Program-made: the position numbers and the translations under genes
Assembly (NCBI GenBank): GCA_014332815.1
Contig: JACSZT010000004.1
Span: forward strand, 1-64,000
Length of the DNA stretch: 64,000 nucleotides
Source: Weissella confusa
Lineage (GTDB): Bacteria; Bacillota; Bacilli; Lactobacillales; Lactobacillaceae
Reading direction: 5' to 3'
The notes under the pieces: generated by a model
The model's database searches: none
What the model saw: the letters and a program-made list of their open reading frames with translations, nothing else
What the model was told of the DNA's origin: nothing
In this document: positions 41,581-52,470 of the stretch, in pieces
Layout: each line of letters begins with the position of its first letter
Numbering within the stretch: the stretch's first letter is position 1

Positions 41581-42359
41581 GTTCCTTCGTCAAAGCACGT
41601 GTATCAATGCCCGTCAAACCTGGCAAATCCATTGCTTCGGCCCATTCCGCAATTGACATTTGTGAACGCCAGTTCGATGGACGACGGGCAATTTCGTGCG
41701 TGACAATCGCCGATGCGGCAGGCTTCAATGATTCGAAATCATCGCGGTTAATCCCGTAGTTACCAATCAATGGGTACTACAAGGCGCGCAGAATTGAGTT
41801 CTTCAAGCCGAAATCAATCATCGCAATTGAAACCCCTTCGGTTGGGTTCACATAGGTAGTCTTCGTCGTTACTTCGGCAACTTGTTGGTTTGACAATTGC
41901 GTTGCTTGCAAGTCAGCAACCGTTGTCTCCGTTACTTCGTCCACAATCGTTGCCTTCATAACACCATAATCACGACGTGAGAATAGTTGGTGACCCAAGC
42001 AAATTCCCATCAATGGCAAGCGGTCTTGCAACGTACGAATGACATCTAAGACACCTTCAACTGATTCAGGATCACCAGGTCCATTTGAAAGCAACACGCC
42101 ATCTGGATTCATATCCAAGATTGTCTTGGCATCAACATCCGCTGGGAATACCATGACATTCACCCCGCGCTTATAACGAACGCCTTCAACGGTGTGGTCG
42201 TTAATTTCTTCGTGTGTGATTTCAAGGTTCGTGCCAACAATTGATTCAGCTGAAACGGCGTACCCGTGGTTTTGTGACGTGAAGTCGACACGACCATTCG
42301 TAAAGTTACGCACCGCGTGGTTAAAGCCACGGTGACCAAACTTCAACTTGTACGTTTCT

Positions 42360-45300
42360 GCCCCGTTAGCGTCTCAGCTGCTTGTCCAATAACGATTGGT
42401 CCTGAACCAATAACCAAAACCTTCTTAATGTCCTCGCGCTTAGGCATGTGACGCCCCCTTCTTCTCTTCAGCAATCATCTCCAAAAATTGGTCAAACAAA
42501 TACTCGGCATCGTGTGGACCAGGCGCAGCATCTGGGTGGAATTGCACTGAGAATGCTGGGCGGTTCTTCTACCCAGCGTTGGTACGATGGCATCAGGACG
42601 TTCCTTGCGCAAAATGCGTTCCAAGAATTCCAATGACAATGGCTCGATGTAGACCTTATCTGCCATCTCAGTGTCCGTCATGATTGTGGCTGGGTTTGAG
42701 TTAACCAAAACCACTTCATAGCCTTCTTCTTTCAATGACATCGCAGCTTGCGTGCCTGAGTAATCAAGCGCCACCGCTTCTTCAACTGTCGTAGCAATCG
42801 TTGACTCTGGTACCGGTTCGTTCAAACGATCCATCAAGTCCTTAAACTCTTCGCGATCTTCAGCTTCTTGGATAGCTGATAGCTTCGTTCCCAGCAATTC
42901 GATGTTCAACTCGGCCAAGATACCAGCTTCAGACAAATCCTTAGCCATGTTCAAACCAGTTTGACTATCACGCATCACTTCGAATTCGATTTCCTTGAAA
43001 CCGGCGATTGAACGTTCAATCAACACTTGCGTTACTGGTGACAATTCCAACCCGTTCGCTGAAATTTCAACCAATTGTGCGTGATCGTTGGCGATACCAC
43101 CACCAGTTCCACCTAGCGTGTAGGCCGGACGGACAATCACTGGGTAACCGTGCTCGTCGGCAAGAGGATCCAGAGCCATTTGGATGTTAACCCCACCCTC
43201 AATCTTCAAGGCGCGGATAATCTTCAAGGCTGCGTCACGCATCATTTGTAGCTCGCGGTCAGCCAACGTTTGTACTGGCGCTACCACGATTGAATCACCC
43301 GTGTGAATCCCAACTGGATCAAAGTTTTCCATTGAAGCCACAATCAAGGCGTTGTCAGCGGGAACGATTACGTAGTCCAAAGCTGGCTCGAACTCAGCCA
43401 TCGTCGTACCCGTTACTGGGTTAATGATTTCGTCCAACGTCAAGCCCACCGCAATCTTCGCCGCCATCTTGGCAATTGGATAACCTGTTGCCTTTGACGC
43501 CAAAGCAGATGAACGAGATACACGTGGGTTAACTTCGATAATGTAGTACTTAAATGACTATAGCAAATCTGCGTCCGTCGTATTATCAAACGTGATGTCG
43601 TTCAAACCCGTCGCCCCGATTTCAAGTGAACGAACGGCCTTGTTCATGGCTTCCTCGATGTTACGACCGATAGCCATGACTTCACCAGTTGCCTTCATTT
43701 GCGTTCCCAAACGACGGTCAGCTGAAGCAAACTTATCGAATGGCCAGCGTGGAATCTGACGCTTTGCCAATTCAAGTGTGTCGGCATCCCCAACGTTTTG
43801 CTTCAATGCTTGTTCGAGCTCGACCAAGTGCAAGACCTTATCAAGGAAGAAGTAATCAATCTTCGTGCGGTTGTGAATATCATCAATCGACACACCACGA
43901 CGGAACAAGTCAGCAATCATGAACAAACGATCATCACGTGCTGGCATCAAGGCATAACTTTCCTTGTCCGTCACAACTGATTCGTTTTGTTGTTCGTATG
44001 TTGAGTAGTAGTACGGCGTTTGTGATTCAAACTCAGCCGCCACCGTATCAACCATCTTGTAGACCGGTTGCAATCCCATCGTTCGACGCATTTCACGCAC
44101 TTCAGCAACTGTCTTACCCCAGAAGCCTGCGATTGTCTTATCTGCAAAACCGTGCATCACGTCTTCCAACGTCAACGGCTCAAAGTACAACTTGTCTGAA
44201 ACTGAGAAGTCTGTTGATACCGTTTCAGGATTTGAATTCATGATAATAGCTTCGTAGCCCGCCGCTTGAATTGCCTTTACCGCATGCACGGTCGCGTAAT
44301 CGAACTCAACACCTTGCCCGATACGGATCGGACCTGAACCCAACACAAGGAACTTACCAACTGGTTGTGGCAAACCAAGTTGCTTAATCACTTGGTCAAA
44401 CTCTTCACGATCTTCGGCACGGTCTAGGTCCGCAACCGTCGTTCCCAAAATTTGCACGCCATGTTCAGCAAGTGGTGCGGCCAAGTTAATCGCCGTTTGA
44501 CCACCGAATTGCACGACAACACCCTTTGGTTGCTCCAAATCAATCACGTATGAACCCATCAAGTATGAGTCAATCAAAACCGGGTGATCATTTGACACTT
44601 GCACAGCACGGCCCATGTAGTCCGTCAATTCGTCTGGGTTTGTCACAATTTCCATGGCGCGACCGCCCAAAACGTATGATGGGCGCACGAGGACTGGATA
44701 ACCAACTTCATCCGCTGCAGCCAATGCGCCAGCCACAGTCGTTGCCGGCATCAAACCAACTGTGTTCATCGCCTTCGCCAAGTCGATTGACGCTGCCACC
44801 ATTTCATCCTTCACCTTTTGTGAAAGCGTTTGGGCTGGATAAACTGACATTGAGTCACCTGAGTGAACCCCGGCACGTTCGATGTGTTCCATGACACCAG
44901 GAATAATGACTGTTTCTCCGTCTGACAAAACATCAACTTCCGCTTAGACGTGAACCGTCTTAGGCTCAGGGATGACCCCCGTTTCAAAGCCCATGTCGGC
45001 CAATCGCTCGCCTAGCATGACGCGCGTTGCTAATTGCGCCAACTTCAAGTGCGTCACCTTTGAAATGAATGGCACTGTACGTGAAGCACGTGGATTAACT
45101 TCGATAACGTATGCCGTATCTTCATGAATAACGAATTGGACGTATTCCCCCTTGTCTTCATCAGCAACCGTGAATAAGACATTACCAAATGTTGGCACCT
45201 TCACGTTCGATGCGACGAACGCCTTGTACAACGCCTTTTCGAACGTTGAATCTGATCCCATCACTTCTCCAGTTGACTTCATTTCTGGTCCAAGCAATGA

Positions 45301-45755
45301 GTCAACATCTGGCAACTTCGTGAATGAGAAGATTGGGGCCTGCGTTCCATCTTGACGCGTGGTATTCACAACAATTTGTAGCTTGTCATCACGCATTGCC
45401 GTCACAGCATTGTTATCAGTTTCGCTTATCTTATCCAACACATCGACGCGCAAACCGTTTTGGGCGAAGAAAGCACCCGTTCCGGCTGTTGCAACCAGTT
45501 GGAAACCAAGGTCATCGAAGCGACGTGCCAAAGCTAGTGAAGTCATGATAAATTCTCCCTCTTTCTATATGTATCCCAGCCGTAGCCGGGTATTTTATGT
45601 CTGTTAGTCCATTGGCGTAACAGCGAATGATTGTGATTCCAAAACGCTCAACAAGGCTGCCACTGTATCGAATGCCGTAAACAACGGCACCGCATTTTCA
45701 ATGGCTGCGTTACGAATCAAACGACCGTCTGACATCGGGCCGGCTTGTGTATTGA
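42360..45755 (-). CDS. carB: Carbamoyl-phosphate synthase large subunit
   Basis: Makes carbamoyl phosphate from bicarbonate, ammonia and two ATP. It starts at ATG 42445-42447 with [20 protein letters not shown]. Pieces then run N to C to 45755: the first ATP-grasp half ([57 protein letters not shown]), the oligomerisation region, the second half ([48 protein letters not shown]), then the MGS-like regulatory domain ([20 protein letters not shown]). The end QSFAVTPMD has stop 45604-45606. The total of about 1,060 residues is normal. This gene shows the piece rule over more than 15 borders. Confidence 0.95.
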
Positions 45756-46710
45756 TAATCCAAGGTTGCGGGTTACCACGACGTTCATCAACCGTTGTTG
45801 TCTTCAAAACCAACGCACCCATCTTGTTCAAATCAAAAACCTTCATGTGGTCAAGCCCGTAATAAAAGGAACCTGATGACGGCATGAACGGGTTCTTCAA
45901 ATCCAAACCTGGTAGTTGTACTGCAAATCGATCTTAGCATGACAAGTTAAGCTCCAATGCCTTAATGTAATCGAACTTATCAAAGACCTTTGCCAAAGTA
46001 CGATATTCAGCCACTGACTCGCCAGCGATTGAAATCATCACTGGCAAATCTGGCAATTGCGTTTCCAACTCAGGCAGAATTTCAGTTGCTACCTTATCCA
46101 TCCCTGGATTAGCCAACCCAACTGAATTCATGACCCCCACCACCGTGTTAATCAACACCAGTCCATCAGCACCAGCGGTCTCAACAGCTTTAGCAATCGG
46201 CTTAATGTCGGTTACGTTTGGTGATAGCTTGGCATAGAGTGGCTTATCCGTTACTTCACGAACCGCCGCAACAACTTCAGCTGCGCTATCTGGATCAACT
46301 CCGAATTCCATGCTTCCCTTATCAACGTTTGACACGGCAGATGCGCCAGCTAACATCAACTCTAGCGCATCGTCCATTGAGCGGATACCACCAACGCCAA
46401 TGATTGGAATGTCAACAACTGAAGCCGCTTCCCAAACCATACGCACAGCGATTGGGTGAACTGAAGCCCCAGAAATACCACCTGTACCGCGATATAGACG
46501 AACTTGTCGTGATGCAATATCCAAGCTCACAATAAATACTGGCTTTGTCATTGTTTAATTGTCTCCCGGGTGATTAGCTTCCCATGCCGTTAGAGGCGCT
46601 GGGAACTTTTGTAGCGCCGTCGGAATTTCACGAACTGACGCAAAGTTATATTTGTCTAAGGCCACTGGCAGTTCATCAACTAGCTTGCTGATAAAGAGTG
46701 GGTCTTCGGC
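45535..46710 (-). CDS. pyrD: Dihydroorotate dehydrogenase (class 1)
   Basis: Flavoenzyme that oxidises dihydroorotate to orotate. It starts at ATG 45544-45546 behind AAAGAGGGAGAA. The next piece (45756-45930) reads [20 protein letters not shown] and [21 protein letters not shown] to [18 protein letters not shown] with the catalytic Cys region (45934-46130), [20 protein letters not shown] (46130-46330), [20 protein letters not shown] and LAGASAVSN (46330-46510), ending [11 protein letters not shown] at stop 46555-46557, three bases from the pyrF start. It has about 310 residues. The quinone-linked class 2 N-terminus is absent. No pyrK is seen next to it. Confidence 0.9.
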
Positions 46711-47525
46711 ATTCATCGCCCCAATTTGCGCCTGTTGCACTGTGTTTGGAATGTCGTATAGTTTCAAATCAAGAAAGACGGTGAAGCCCTGTTCCTTCAA
46801 TGCGGTAACCAAGGCTGGTCCTTCACGGTAGAACAATTCCATCCCTACTTTAACAGCTGGACGGACGCTCGCTGGAAATTGGTCCAAGAACCCCCACATC
46901 GTTTGGGCATCTGGAAAATCCAAGGAAACCGTCACAAGTTGGGTAGTCTGCATTTCTTCTTCAGAAAATGAGGTCAATTGCGTGATGGCTAGCAACTTAG
47001 GTGCCGTTACGCCAACTGCGTCTGCCCCTTCTTGTGCACCCCTCTTAGCTGCTTCAAGCATACGCACACCACCCGCTGCATGCACCGTCAAATAATCCAC
47101 ACCTAGTCGCGCAACATTTTCCGTGGCAGCTCGTGCTGGTGTGACAACACGGCTTTGATCACCAACCGCATCCCCAGCCAATCGAATACCAGGCGTAATT
47201 GATAAGAAGCCCGCTGGCGTGTTCGCGTGAATGTCTGCTGATTCGAATGCAGATGAAATGGTTCCCGCCACACCGGCTTGAGCAGCAAGTTGCGCTAAGT
47301 GAATAACCGACTCGCGCATTGGCACGTAAAGGGATCATTTGGTTGTAGCTTAATGGCCTCGATATCCAACAAGGCTTGAGCAACTGCTGCTTTGTAATCT
47401 GTCATAAGTTTTTTCTCCGTCTTAAGCGTTAAATTCTGTTTCAATAAGTTGGTAAGCTGCAACTGGATCAGTTGCCTGCGTAATTGAACGGCCAACCACA
47501 ATCCCATCAGCGCCCATTTGATCAT
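46511..47525 (-). CDS. pyrF: Orotidine 5'-phosphate decarboxylase
   Basis: PyrF decarboxylates OMP to UMP. It starts at ATG 46549-46551 with [12 protein letters not shown] to [21 protein letters not shown] and [20 protein letters not shown] with [15 protein letters not shown], the catalytic Asp-Lys-Asp loop (46710-46925), [20 protein letters not shown] (46925-47120), [16 protein letters not shown] and [20 protein letters not shown] (47120-47330), then [20 protein letters not shown] ending IETEFNA, stop 47422-47424. The length is about 235 residues, with all catalytic residues present. pyrE starts 18 bases further. Confidence 0.94.
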
Positions 47526-48125
47526 TGGCAATTCTAGTTCAGCCGCAACCCACGCTGCGTGTGGAATGCCGGCTGTGGCCACACCACCGATAACTTCGAC
47601 CTCTGGGTACTCATGCTTAATCAAATTAGCCAAGCCCTTCGCAATCAACTTGCGAACCTTTGGGAAAGCAATCGTCTTACGGTTATCCGTATAAATTGGG
47701 CTCTTCAAACCTGATGCTGCCGCTGGTAATTCGTATGAGAAGATTGAGACAACGCCCAGCACTTCGCCACCTTCACGACGCGTTGCTTCAACAGCGCCCA
47801 AAACTGAGCCACCCGTTGAAATCAAATCATCGATAAGCACAACCTTTTGACCAGCTGTTAGTTCACCTTCGATTTGCTTACCAGCACCGTGATCCTTCGG
47901 CTTTGAACGGACATATAATACAAAAAGTTTTTTCGAGTGCTTATCTATCCGTTATCCGCGCGCTTCACCCCACGCCTTTGGGTCTTGACGCCAGGCTTGT
48001 AGGGTCTCCAAATCAGCATCATCTACTTGACCTGACGCAATCGCTACATCAATCAAAGCTGAGTAAGTCGTCAATGATGCGAATGGTGTCTTGGCAGCTG
48101 CGAAGTTTTCGTCTAATGCGTTTAT
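47330..48125 (-). CDS. pyrE: Orotate phosphoribosyltransferase
   Basis: PyrE attaches ribose phosphate from PRPP to orotate. It starts at ATG 47403-47405 with [20 protein letters not shown] and QPNDPFTW. N to [21 protein letters not shown] and [20 protein letters not shown] (47525-47720), the PRPP loop [20 protein letters not shown] (47720-47935), and [20 protein letters not shown] ending WGEARG, stop 47952-47954. The length is about 210 residues. It is the last gene of the restored pyrB-C-carA-carB-D-F-E operon. Confidence 0.94.
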
Positions 48126-48282
48126 CTCTTAAAAATGATACGTGTTGTTATCTTGCGTCATTACTGTGACACGCCCGCATGGATTGCGGTGGATGATGGC
48201 ACTACTGTGGTTGAAATAATTGTTTCTTCCAAAGTTATCATCTACCTTTCTTCCTTTGGTACATGTTTATAATAACGCACCT

Positions 48283-48296
48283 TGTAAGCGGTTACA
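48283..48296. promoter_or_regulatory. Catabolite-responsive element (cre)
   Basis: TGTAAGCGGTTACA is a 14-base palindrome-like box that fits the CcpA consensus TGWAANCGNTNWCA at every defined position. It sits upstream of a small frame whose downstream gene could not be identified, so the controlled gene is unknown. Confidence 0.7.
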
Positions 48297-48523
48297 AATA
48301 TAAGCACTCGAATTAGTCGTCTGTCGCTAAGGTATGGTCACAACCAAATCTATAGTCTCATCTCTACCGCATCCAAGCTATTTGATTTATTCATCAAACC
48401 GTGTCGGGAGTGGCCTCCAATCTCTGAACAAGCTTACATCCATCACTGGATTATCGTCCGTCGTCGAAGTAACCGATGCTAATGATCGCAAGAGATGTCA
48501 AATCATGACAGTTAGTCTACCCC

Positions 48524-48545
48524 GCTGACCTTAGTCAGGCGAAAG
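48524..48545. repeat. IS200/IS605-like end palindrome, second copy
   Basis: CGCTGACCTTAGTCAGGCGAAA resembles the box at 38383-38403: both have the frame CTGAC-TTAGTCAGGCG or CTGAC-TTCAGTCAGGCG followed by an A-rich, G-containing run. Together they suggest two solo ends of one element family. Confidence 0.35.
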
Positions 48546-48574
48546 AGCAAGTCTACTTTATCTTCTCAAATTTT

Positions 48575-48608
48575 TGCGCAAAAAAACCGCCGGCACGTTG
48601 GCCCGCGG
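48575..48608 (-). terminator. Intrinsic terminator upstream of the glycosyltransferase cluster
   Basis: ACCGCGGGCC and the GCCGGCGGTTTTTTT arm pair on the minus strand with a seven-T tail. Confidence 0.65.
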
Positions 48609-48689
48609 TCACTTCAGCTATGATTTGCGACACATAGCTAGGGAAGTGCTACTCCACCACCCTGTATTCAATTGTAAAGGGACCACCTT

Positions 48690-50130
48690 AGAGAACTAAT
48701 CTGCAGTAGTTAGCTTCCAGTTGACGTCGCAACGTTTGAATTGAGGTTGCAACCCCGGAAACCTGTGGGAAATAGGTATCCGTGAATAGTCCGATATTCA
48801 TGATTTGTCACCTTTCACAATTTGTCTCATCTTACATTCTACCAACAATCATCCGGTTTTGGGATAGGCAGTCGTGATGGCTTTGTGAATTTTTATCACA
48901 GTAGCGCGAAAACTCAGTTTGTGTGTGTACGATATCAAGTTGTAGTTTTTTAGCTAATTGTACGGCCTGAATCGCACCACGATATGTAATGCGTCGATCC
49001 TTAAATCCAACGAATGGCAAACTTGCAAAACGATAGATGTTCGGTTCAAGCGTCCCCTTTTTTACCTTCGGATCGGTAGACGTAAAAATATAAACCTTAT
49101 GTCCCGTATCGTACGTCTGACGTGATGGCGAAATAATACCGGTCATGCCTGCCATAAAGTTACGGGCAATCACAGCCACACTACCTGGGCGAATAATCTT
49201 ACCGTTAGCAATGTAGTGCAAGTAGTCTTCATAATTCGTGTGGAACGTATGTCCAACTGGAATCTTCAATTGACGTGCAACAAACTTTCCCATTACGCCG
49301 ACGGCCTCAGCGAATACTGATAGTGCATCATCGAGATTCTTTTCAAAAGCAACGCGTCCCAATGATAATACCACTGGTGTTTCTGGCTTAAGACCTAATT
49401 TTTCACGCAAGGCAATACTTGTATCTTCTGCCGCTGAGTGAAGCACATTAACACCCGTTGGAATAATCTCAATCGGTACCTTCACCTTATACTTCATCAT
49501 TAGTCCTTGCGTTTCAGAAACTGATGCTGACACAAAGACATCACCCATTTTGTAATAACCATAGACATCATTGTGATTGACCTCTCCAGTAAAAATAACA
49601 TGGTCGTCAATCTCTAACGCTGAAACGTGTTCTTGCAAAGCCGACATTGCCGGACCGCCCCCAACGATGATGAACATCGCATCTGGCACCTCTTCCAACA
49701 ACACAGCTGCTCGTGTCTCAGGATTGCCAATCGTCTCACCTGTTGTCTTAGCCTTAAGATACATGACCATTGGTTCAAGCAGTCCAAAACTATCGTCAAC
49801 CAGTGTCCCGATGTTTTCATCAGTGACAATGGTATCAAGATAGGGACTGTGAATGGCAACAACGGGTGTATCAGCCGTCACCGCTTCAATGAAGGCCCGT
49901 TTCAGCTGAAGAAAACATCGTAATTCTAATCATTAATCATCTCGTCGGAATGGATTCCGAAGCAGGAATGTTTTTGAGTACTCCACATCGTTTGCTTCGG
50001 CAGCTTCCGTATCCTCCTCTTCATGGTAAACAGCCAATGCTTCTGCATAGAAATCAATGACGCGTTTACCAAATGTTCGTTCGTCAATCTCATTGTAAAA
50101 AGTGCACATAGCCAACACGACGACCGCGAC
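48690..50130 (-). CDS. GT4 glycosyltransferase (glucosyl-diacylglycerol synthase-like)
   Basis: Membrane-associated enzyme, probably adding the first glucose to diacylglycerol for the lipoteichoic acid anchor. It starts at ATG 48799-48801 behind AAAGGTGAC with MNIGLFTDTYFPQVSGVATS. N to C: GHKVYIFTSTDPKVKKGT (48840-49130), LKIPVGHTFHTNYEDYLHYI (49130-49330), PIEIIPTGVNVLHSA with VVLSLGRVAFEKNLDDAL (49330-49560), AMFIIVGGGPAMSALQEHV and HVIFTGEV, FVSASVSETQGL with the GT4 Glu motif (49560-49750), FIEAVTADTPVVAIHSPYLD (49750-49925) and an acidic C-terminus ending LLRNPFRRDD, stop 49933-49935. The neighbours support the lipid anchor role; the exact sugar is inferred. Confidence 0.82.
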
Positions 50131-51090
50131 CAGGTAAGAACGTGTTCAAATAAAACCAAAAATCAATGGTGTGGTAGTGACTAATGTCAGCTGGTGCCAA
50201 ACTATTGATTCGAACTTGAAACTTATCTTTAAGCCGCGCCGTCAACAAATTTATCAACTCACGATAGGCTGACCCAACACCTTGACCAGGTCGATGGAAT
50301 TGCGTCTTCGTGACAAAGTTTGGAATGTACGTCACTTTCTCACGTTTCACCCCTAGCGCCACCAGTTTATCGATGAACGTTGGGTTAACAACAACAATGT
50401 GATCCATACGCTTGTAAAACGCCATCACATACCAATAAAAAATATTCTTAACTGGCCAGTGCAAATTAATCGAACCCTCTAACGTCTCACCATCGTACCC
50501 AGCTGTAATTGACCCAAATGAAAAGCCACCAACCCAAACGAAAGTCCAATCCGGATTATCTTTTGCCATCGCAATGAAATCCCAGATACCTTTACGCTCT
50601 TGAATTTGACCCACCCCTAAAACAACAAAGGCATCTTGGTCAATATCGAACTGCTTACGAAGTGCCACCTTTTGCTCATCCGGTAATACACGATACAAAT
50701 CCAAATCGCGCAATACGGTTGGTGTTCCCGTGCTAAATGCTTCTAAGGCTGACATTGGGAAAAGCTCCGTATAACTTGGCAGCAAGAAGACATCCGCAGC
50801 ATTGTAATAACCATTAATGACAGCACGGTCAACAATTCCTGGGAACTTTAGATTTGCCGGCGGATTTGCCAAAACCTTTTTTAGCCCCTTGTTTTTCAAG
50901 CTCGCTTGTTCGGTATAGAATTTTTCCCAAATATCTGCCACATAGTCAGCAGAATAACGTTCTGAGGCGGCCAAGGCCTGCTTTGACAATTCTTCACGAA
51001 GTTCAGGTTGATCATGCAAAGCCGTCAATTGTGCTTGCATCGCTTCTCGGTCTGAACCAGCCAAGTAATAACCATCAATAATGGTTTAAC
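49900..51090 (-). CDS. GT4 glycosyltransferase (second lipid-anchor glycosyltransferase)
   Basis: The next enzyme, probably adding the second hexose to the glycolipid anchor. Its start overlaps the previous stop (TAATG near 49932) with MIRITMFSSA. N to C: GQGVGSAYRELINLLTARLK and HTIDFWFYLNTFLPGRGRRV (50100-50320), YKRMDHIVVVNPTFIDKLVA and VTYIPNFV (50320-50520), FVVLGVGQIQERKGIWDFIA and TFVWVGGFSFGSIT (50520-50690), GYYNAADVFLLPSYTELFPM with the sugar-binding Glu (50690-50870), then YYLAGSDREAMQAQLTALHD and a Lys-rich end (50870-51090). Such gene pairs precede ltaS in other lactobacilli. Confidence 0.82.
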
Positions 51091-52130
51091 TACAACCGCT
51101 TCTAATAGTAGATAGACAACCATCGCACCAACCGCGACAATCAACCACCACCAATTTGCGTTTTTAACTTCTGATGCAAACTGTGTCCAACTAATCTTAC
51201 GGAAAGACCAGTAAAAAATCCCCAAACCAATTAACATCATAATGGTAAAAACAATGCCATTCCGTCTCGTCATTGACTTACAGCCTTGGTAAACAACAAA
51301 CTTCATTAACAAAATCGAACCCGCGCGTCCAGGATCGATACCTGCCTGCGCAAGGGTAATCATTTGCATCGGTTGTCCCCCGGTAGCAAACGGCGTAATA
51401 CCATTCCCTAATTGTTCAACCAACGGGACACGGATAGCATCACGCCAACTCAACTTTTCATGGGCATCATCGACAAAAAAGAACCAGCCAATTGGTTGGA
51501 ACACTAGCAAAACCATTGTACGCGTCAGTGTTGGCCAGTACATAACCAACAAGAGACCTACAATAACCGCCAAGTGAATCACAAAACCAAACAAGACCAA
51601 GATGGCCCATGCATGCAATTTATCCGCAATGTAGTGATACCCAATCGTTAACGCCATCAAAAAATTAACGACGATCACAACAACATTAATCGGCGATACT
51701 CCCAACCCCAACAAAATAAAGTACGGGATTAGGTAGTAAACCGCCATCTGGAAGAACGTGACCACAATCGCTTTGACTAGCGCTGGCCAGTCGTGACTCA
51801 TGCGGACACTCTCACGATGAAAATTATCAATCTTTTCATCCACGACATCCTTCCACTTTTCAACTAAAGCTGGTCTAAAGGCAACGATACCTGCAAACAT
51901 CCCCAGGTAGTAGGTAATCAAACGCCAAATCATCATGGCGAATAGCAATACAGATGCGGATGGCAAGAACTGCGAGAATAATACCGCAAAGCCTGCTTCG
52001 GCACCCCCAGTTCCACCCGGAATTGGGAACAACGAAATCACCATCACAATCAGCACGTGTAATGCTGTCACCAACACGTAGACCTTCAACCGCAAATACC
52101 TTCGACGGACGATCATAGACTACTGTCACA
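51085..52130 (-). CDS. Polytopic membrane protein of the UPF0104 / lysylphosphatidylglycerol synthase TM-domain family
   Basis: A protein with about eight spans, related to the flippase half of MprF. It starts at about 51275 with MTRRNGIVFTIMMLIGLGIF and FRKISWTQFASEVKNANWWW, the usual opening. N to C: DAIRVPLVEQLGNGITPFA and GGQPMQMITLAQAGIDPGRA (51290-51500), the family core; LLFGFVIHLAVIVGLLLVM (51500-51700); LIPYFILLGLGVSPINVVVI (51700-51890); and FPIPGGTGGAEAGFAVLFSQ with YYLGMFAGIVAF (51890-52110). The Gly-rich GGTGGAE loop is typical. In this cluster it may help move glycolipid across the membrane; that is inference. Confidence 0.82.
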
Positions 52131-52470
52131 ACCGTCACACCGAACGCGTCAAAATGACGGGTTTGGATGTCTTCGCGGTCATCAATCATCATGGCACGAA
52201 TGCGTTGTGCAATCTGTACCAAATCACTTTCTCGACTCATGTTTATTTCCTTCTCTTCGCTGCATTTAGATAATTTTCTCTCTAGGTCCATTCGACCTTA
52301 AAAATTACAATATTCAGTATACCGCGCTTCCATTAAAGAAACATAAAATCGTCTTAAATAATCGCGACTATCTACAACTATTTAAAAGGTTTCCTTAAAG
52401 TCTTGCAGTGCTTCATAAATATCAATTGCGACTAAATCGGCATCATCAAATGCAAAACGCCGATTATTAG
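52120..52470 (-). CDS. YkuJ-like (DUF1797) small protein
   Basis: A small cytoplasmic protein with an alpha-beta fold of unknown role. It starts at ATG 52237-52239 behind GAGAAGGAAATAAAC. The first piece reads ESDLVQIAQRIRAMMIDDRE and TRHFDAFGVTVVTVVYDR. The second (52393-52470) reads RRFAFDDADLVAIDIYEALQ and ends DFKETF, with a TAA stop at about 52391-52393. The pattern of an N-terminal helix, a strand pair and FDxxDxVxIxIYE matches YkuJ of Bacillus. The length is about 75-80 residues. It lies between the flippase-like gene and ltaS. Confidence 0.7.

Larger units (their letters stand above)
48126..48690. other. Intergenic region with cre site, possible IS remnant and terminator
   Basis: No convincing gene was found between pyrE and the first glycosyltransferase. 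The region holds a perfect cre site (48283-48296), a 26-codon minus-strand frame starting MITLEETIISTTVVPSS behind AAGGAAGAAAGG, a stretch with GGAGGCCACTCCCGACACGG at about 48400-48420, an IS200/IS605-like palindrome (48524-48545) and a terminator (48575-48608). Confidence 0.5.

Noticed and set aside
43503-45604. Multiple frameshifted carB pseudogenes
   Set aside because: The frame changes fall at piece borders. Joining pieces gives one intact large subunit.
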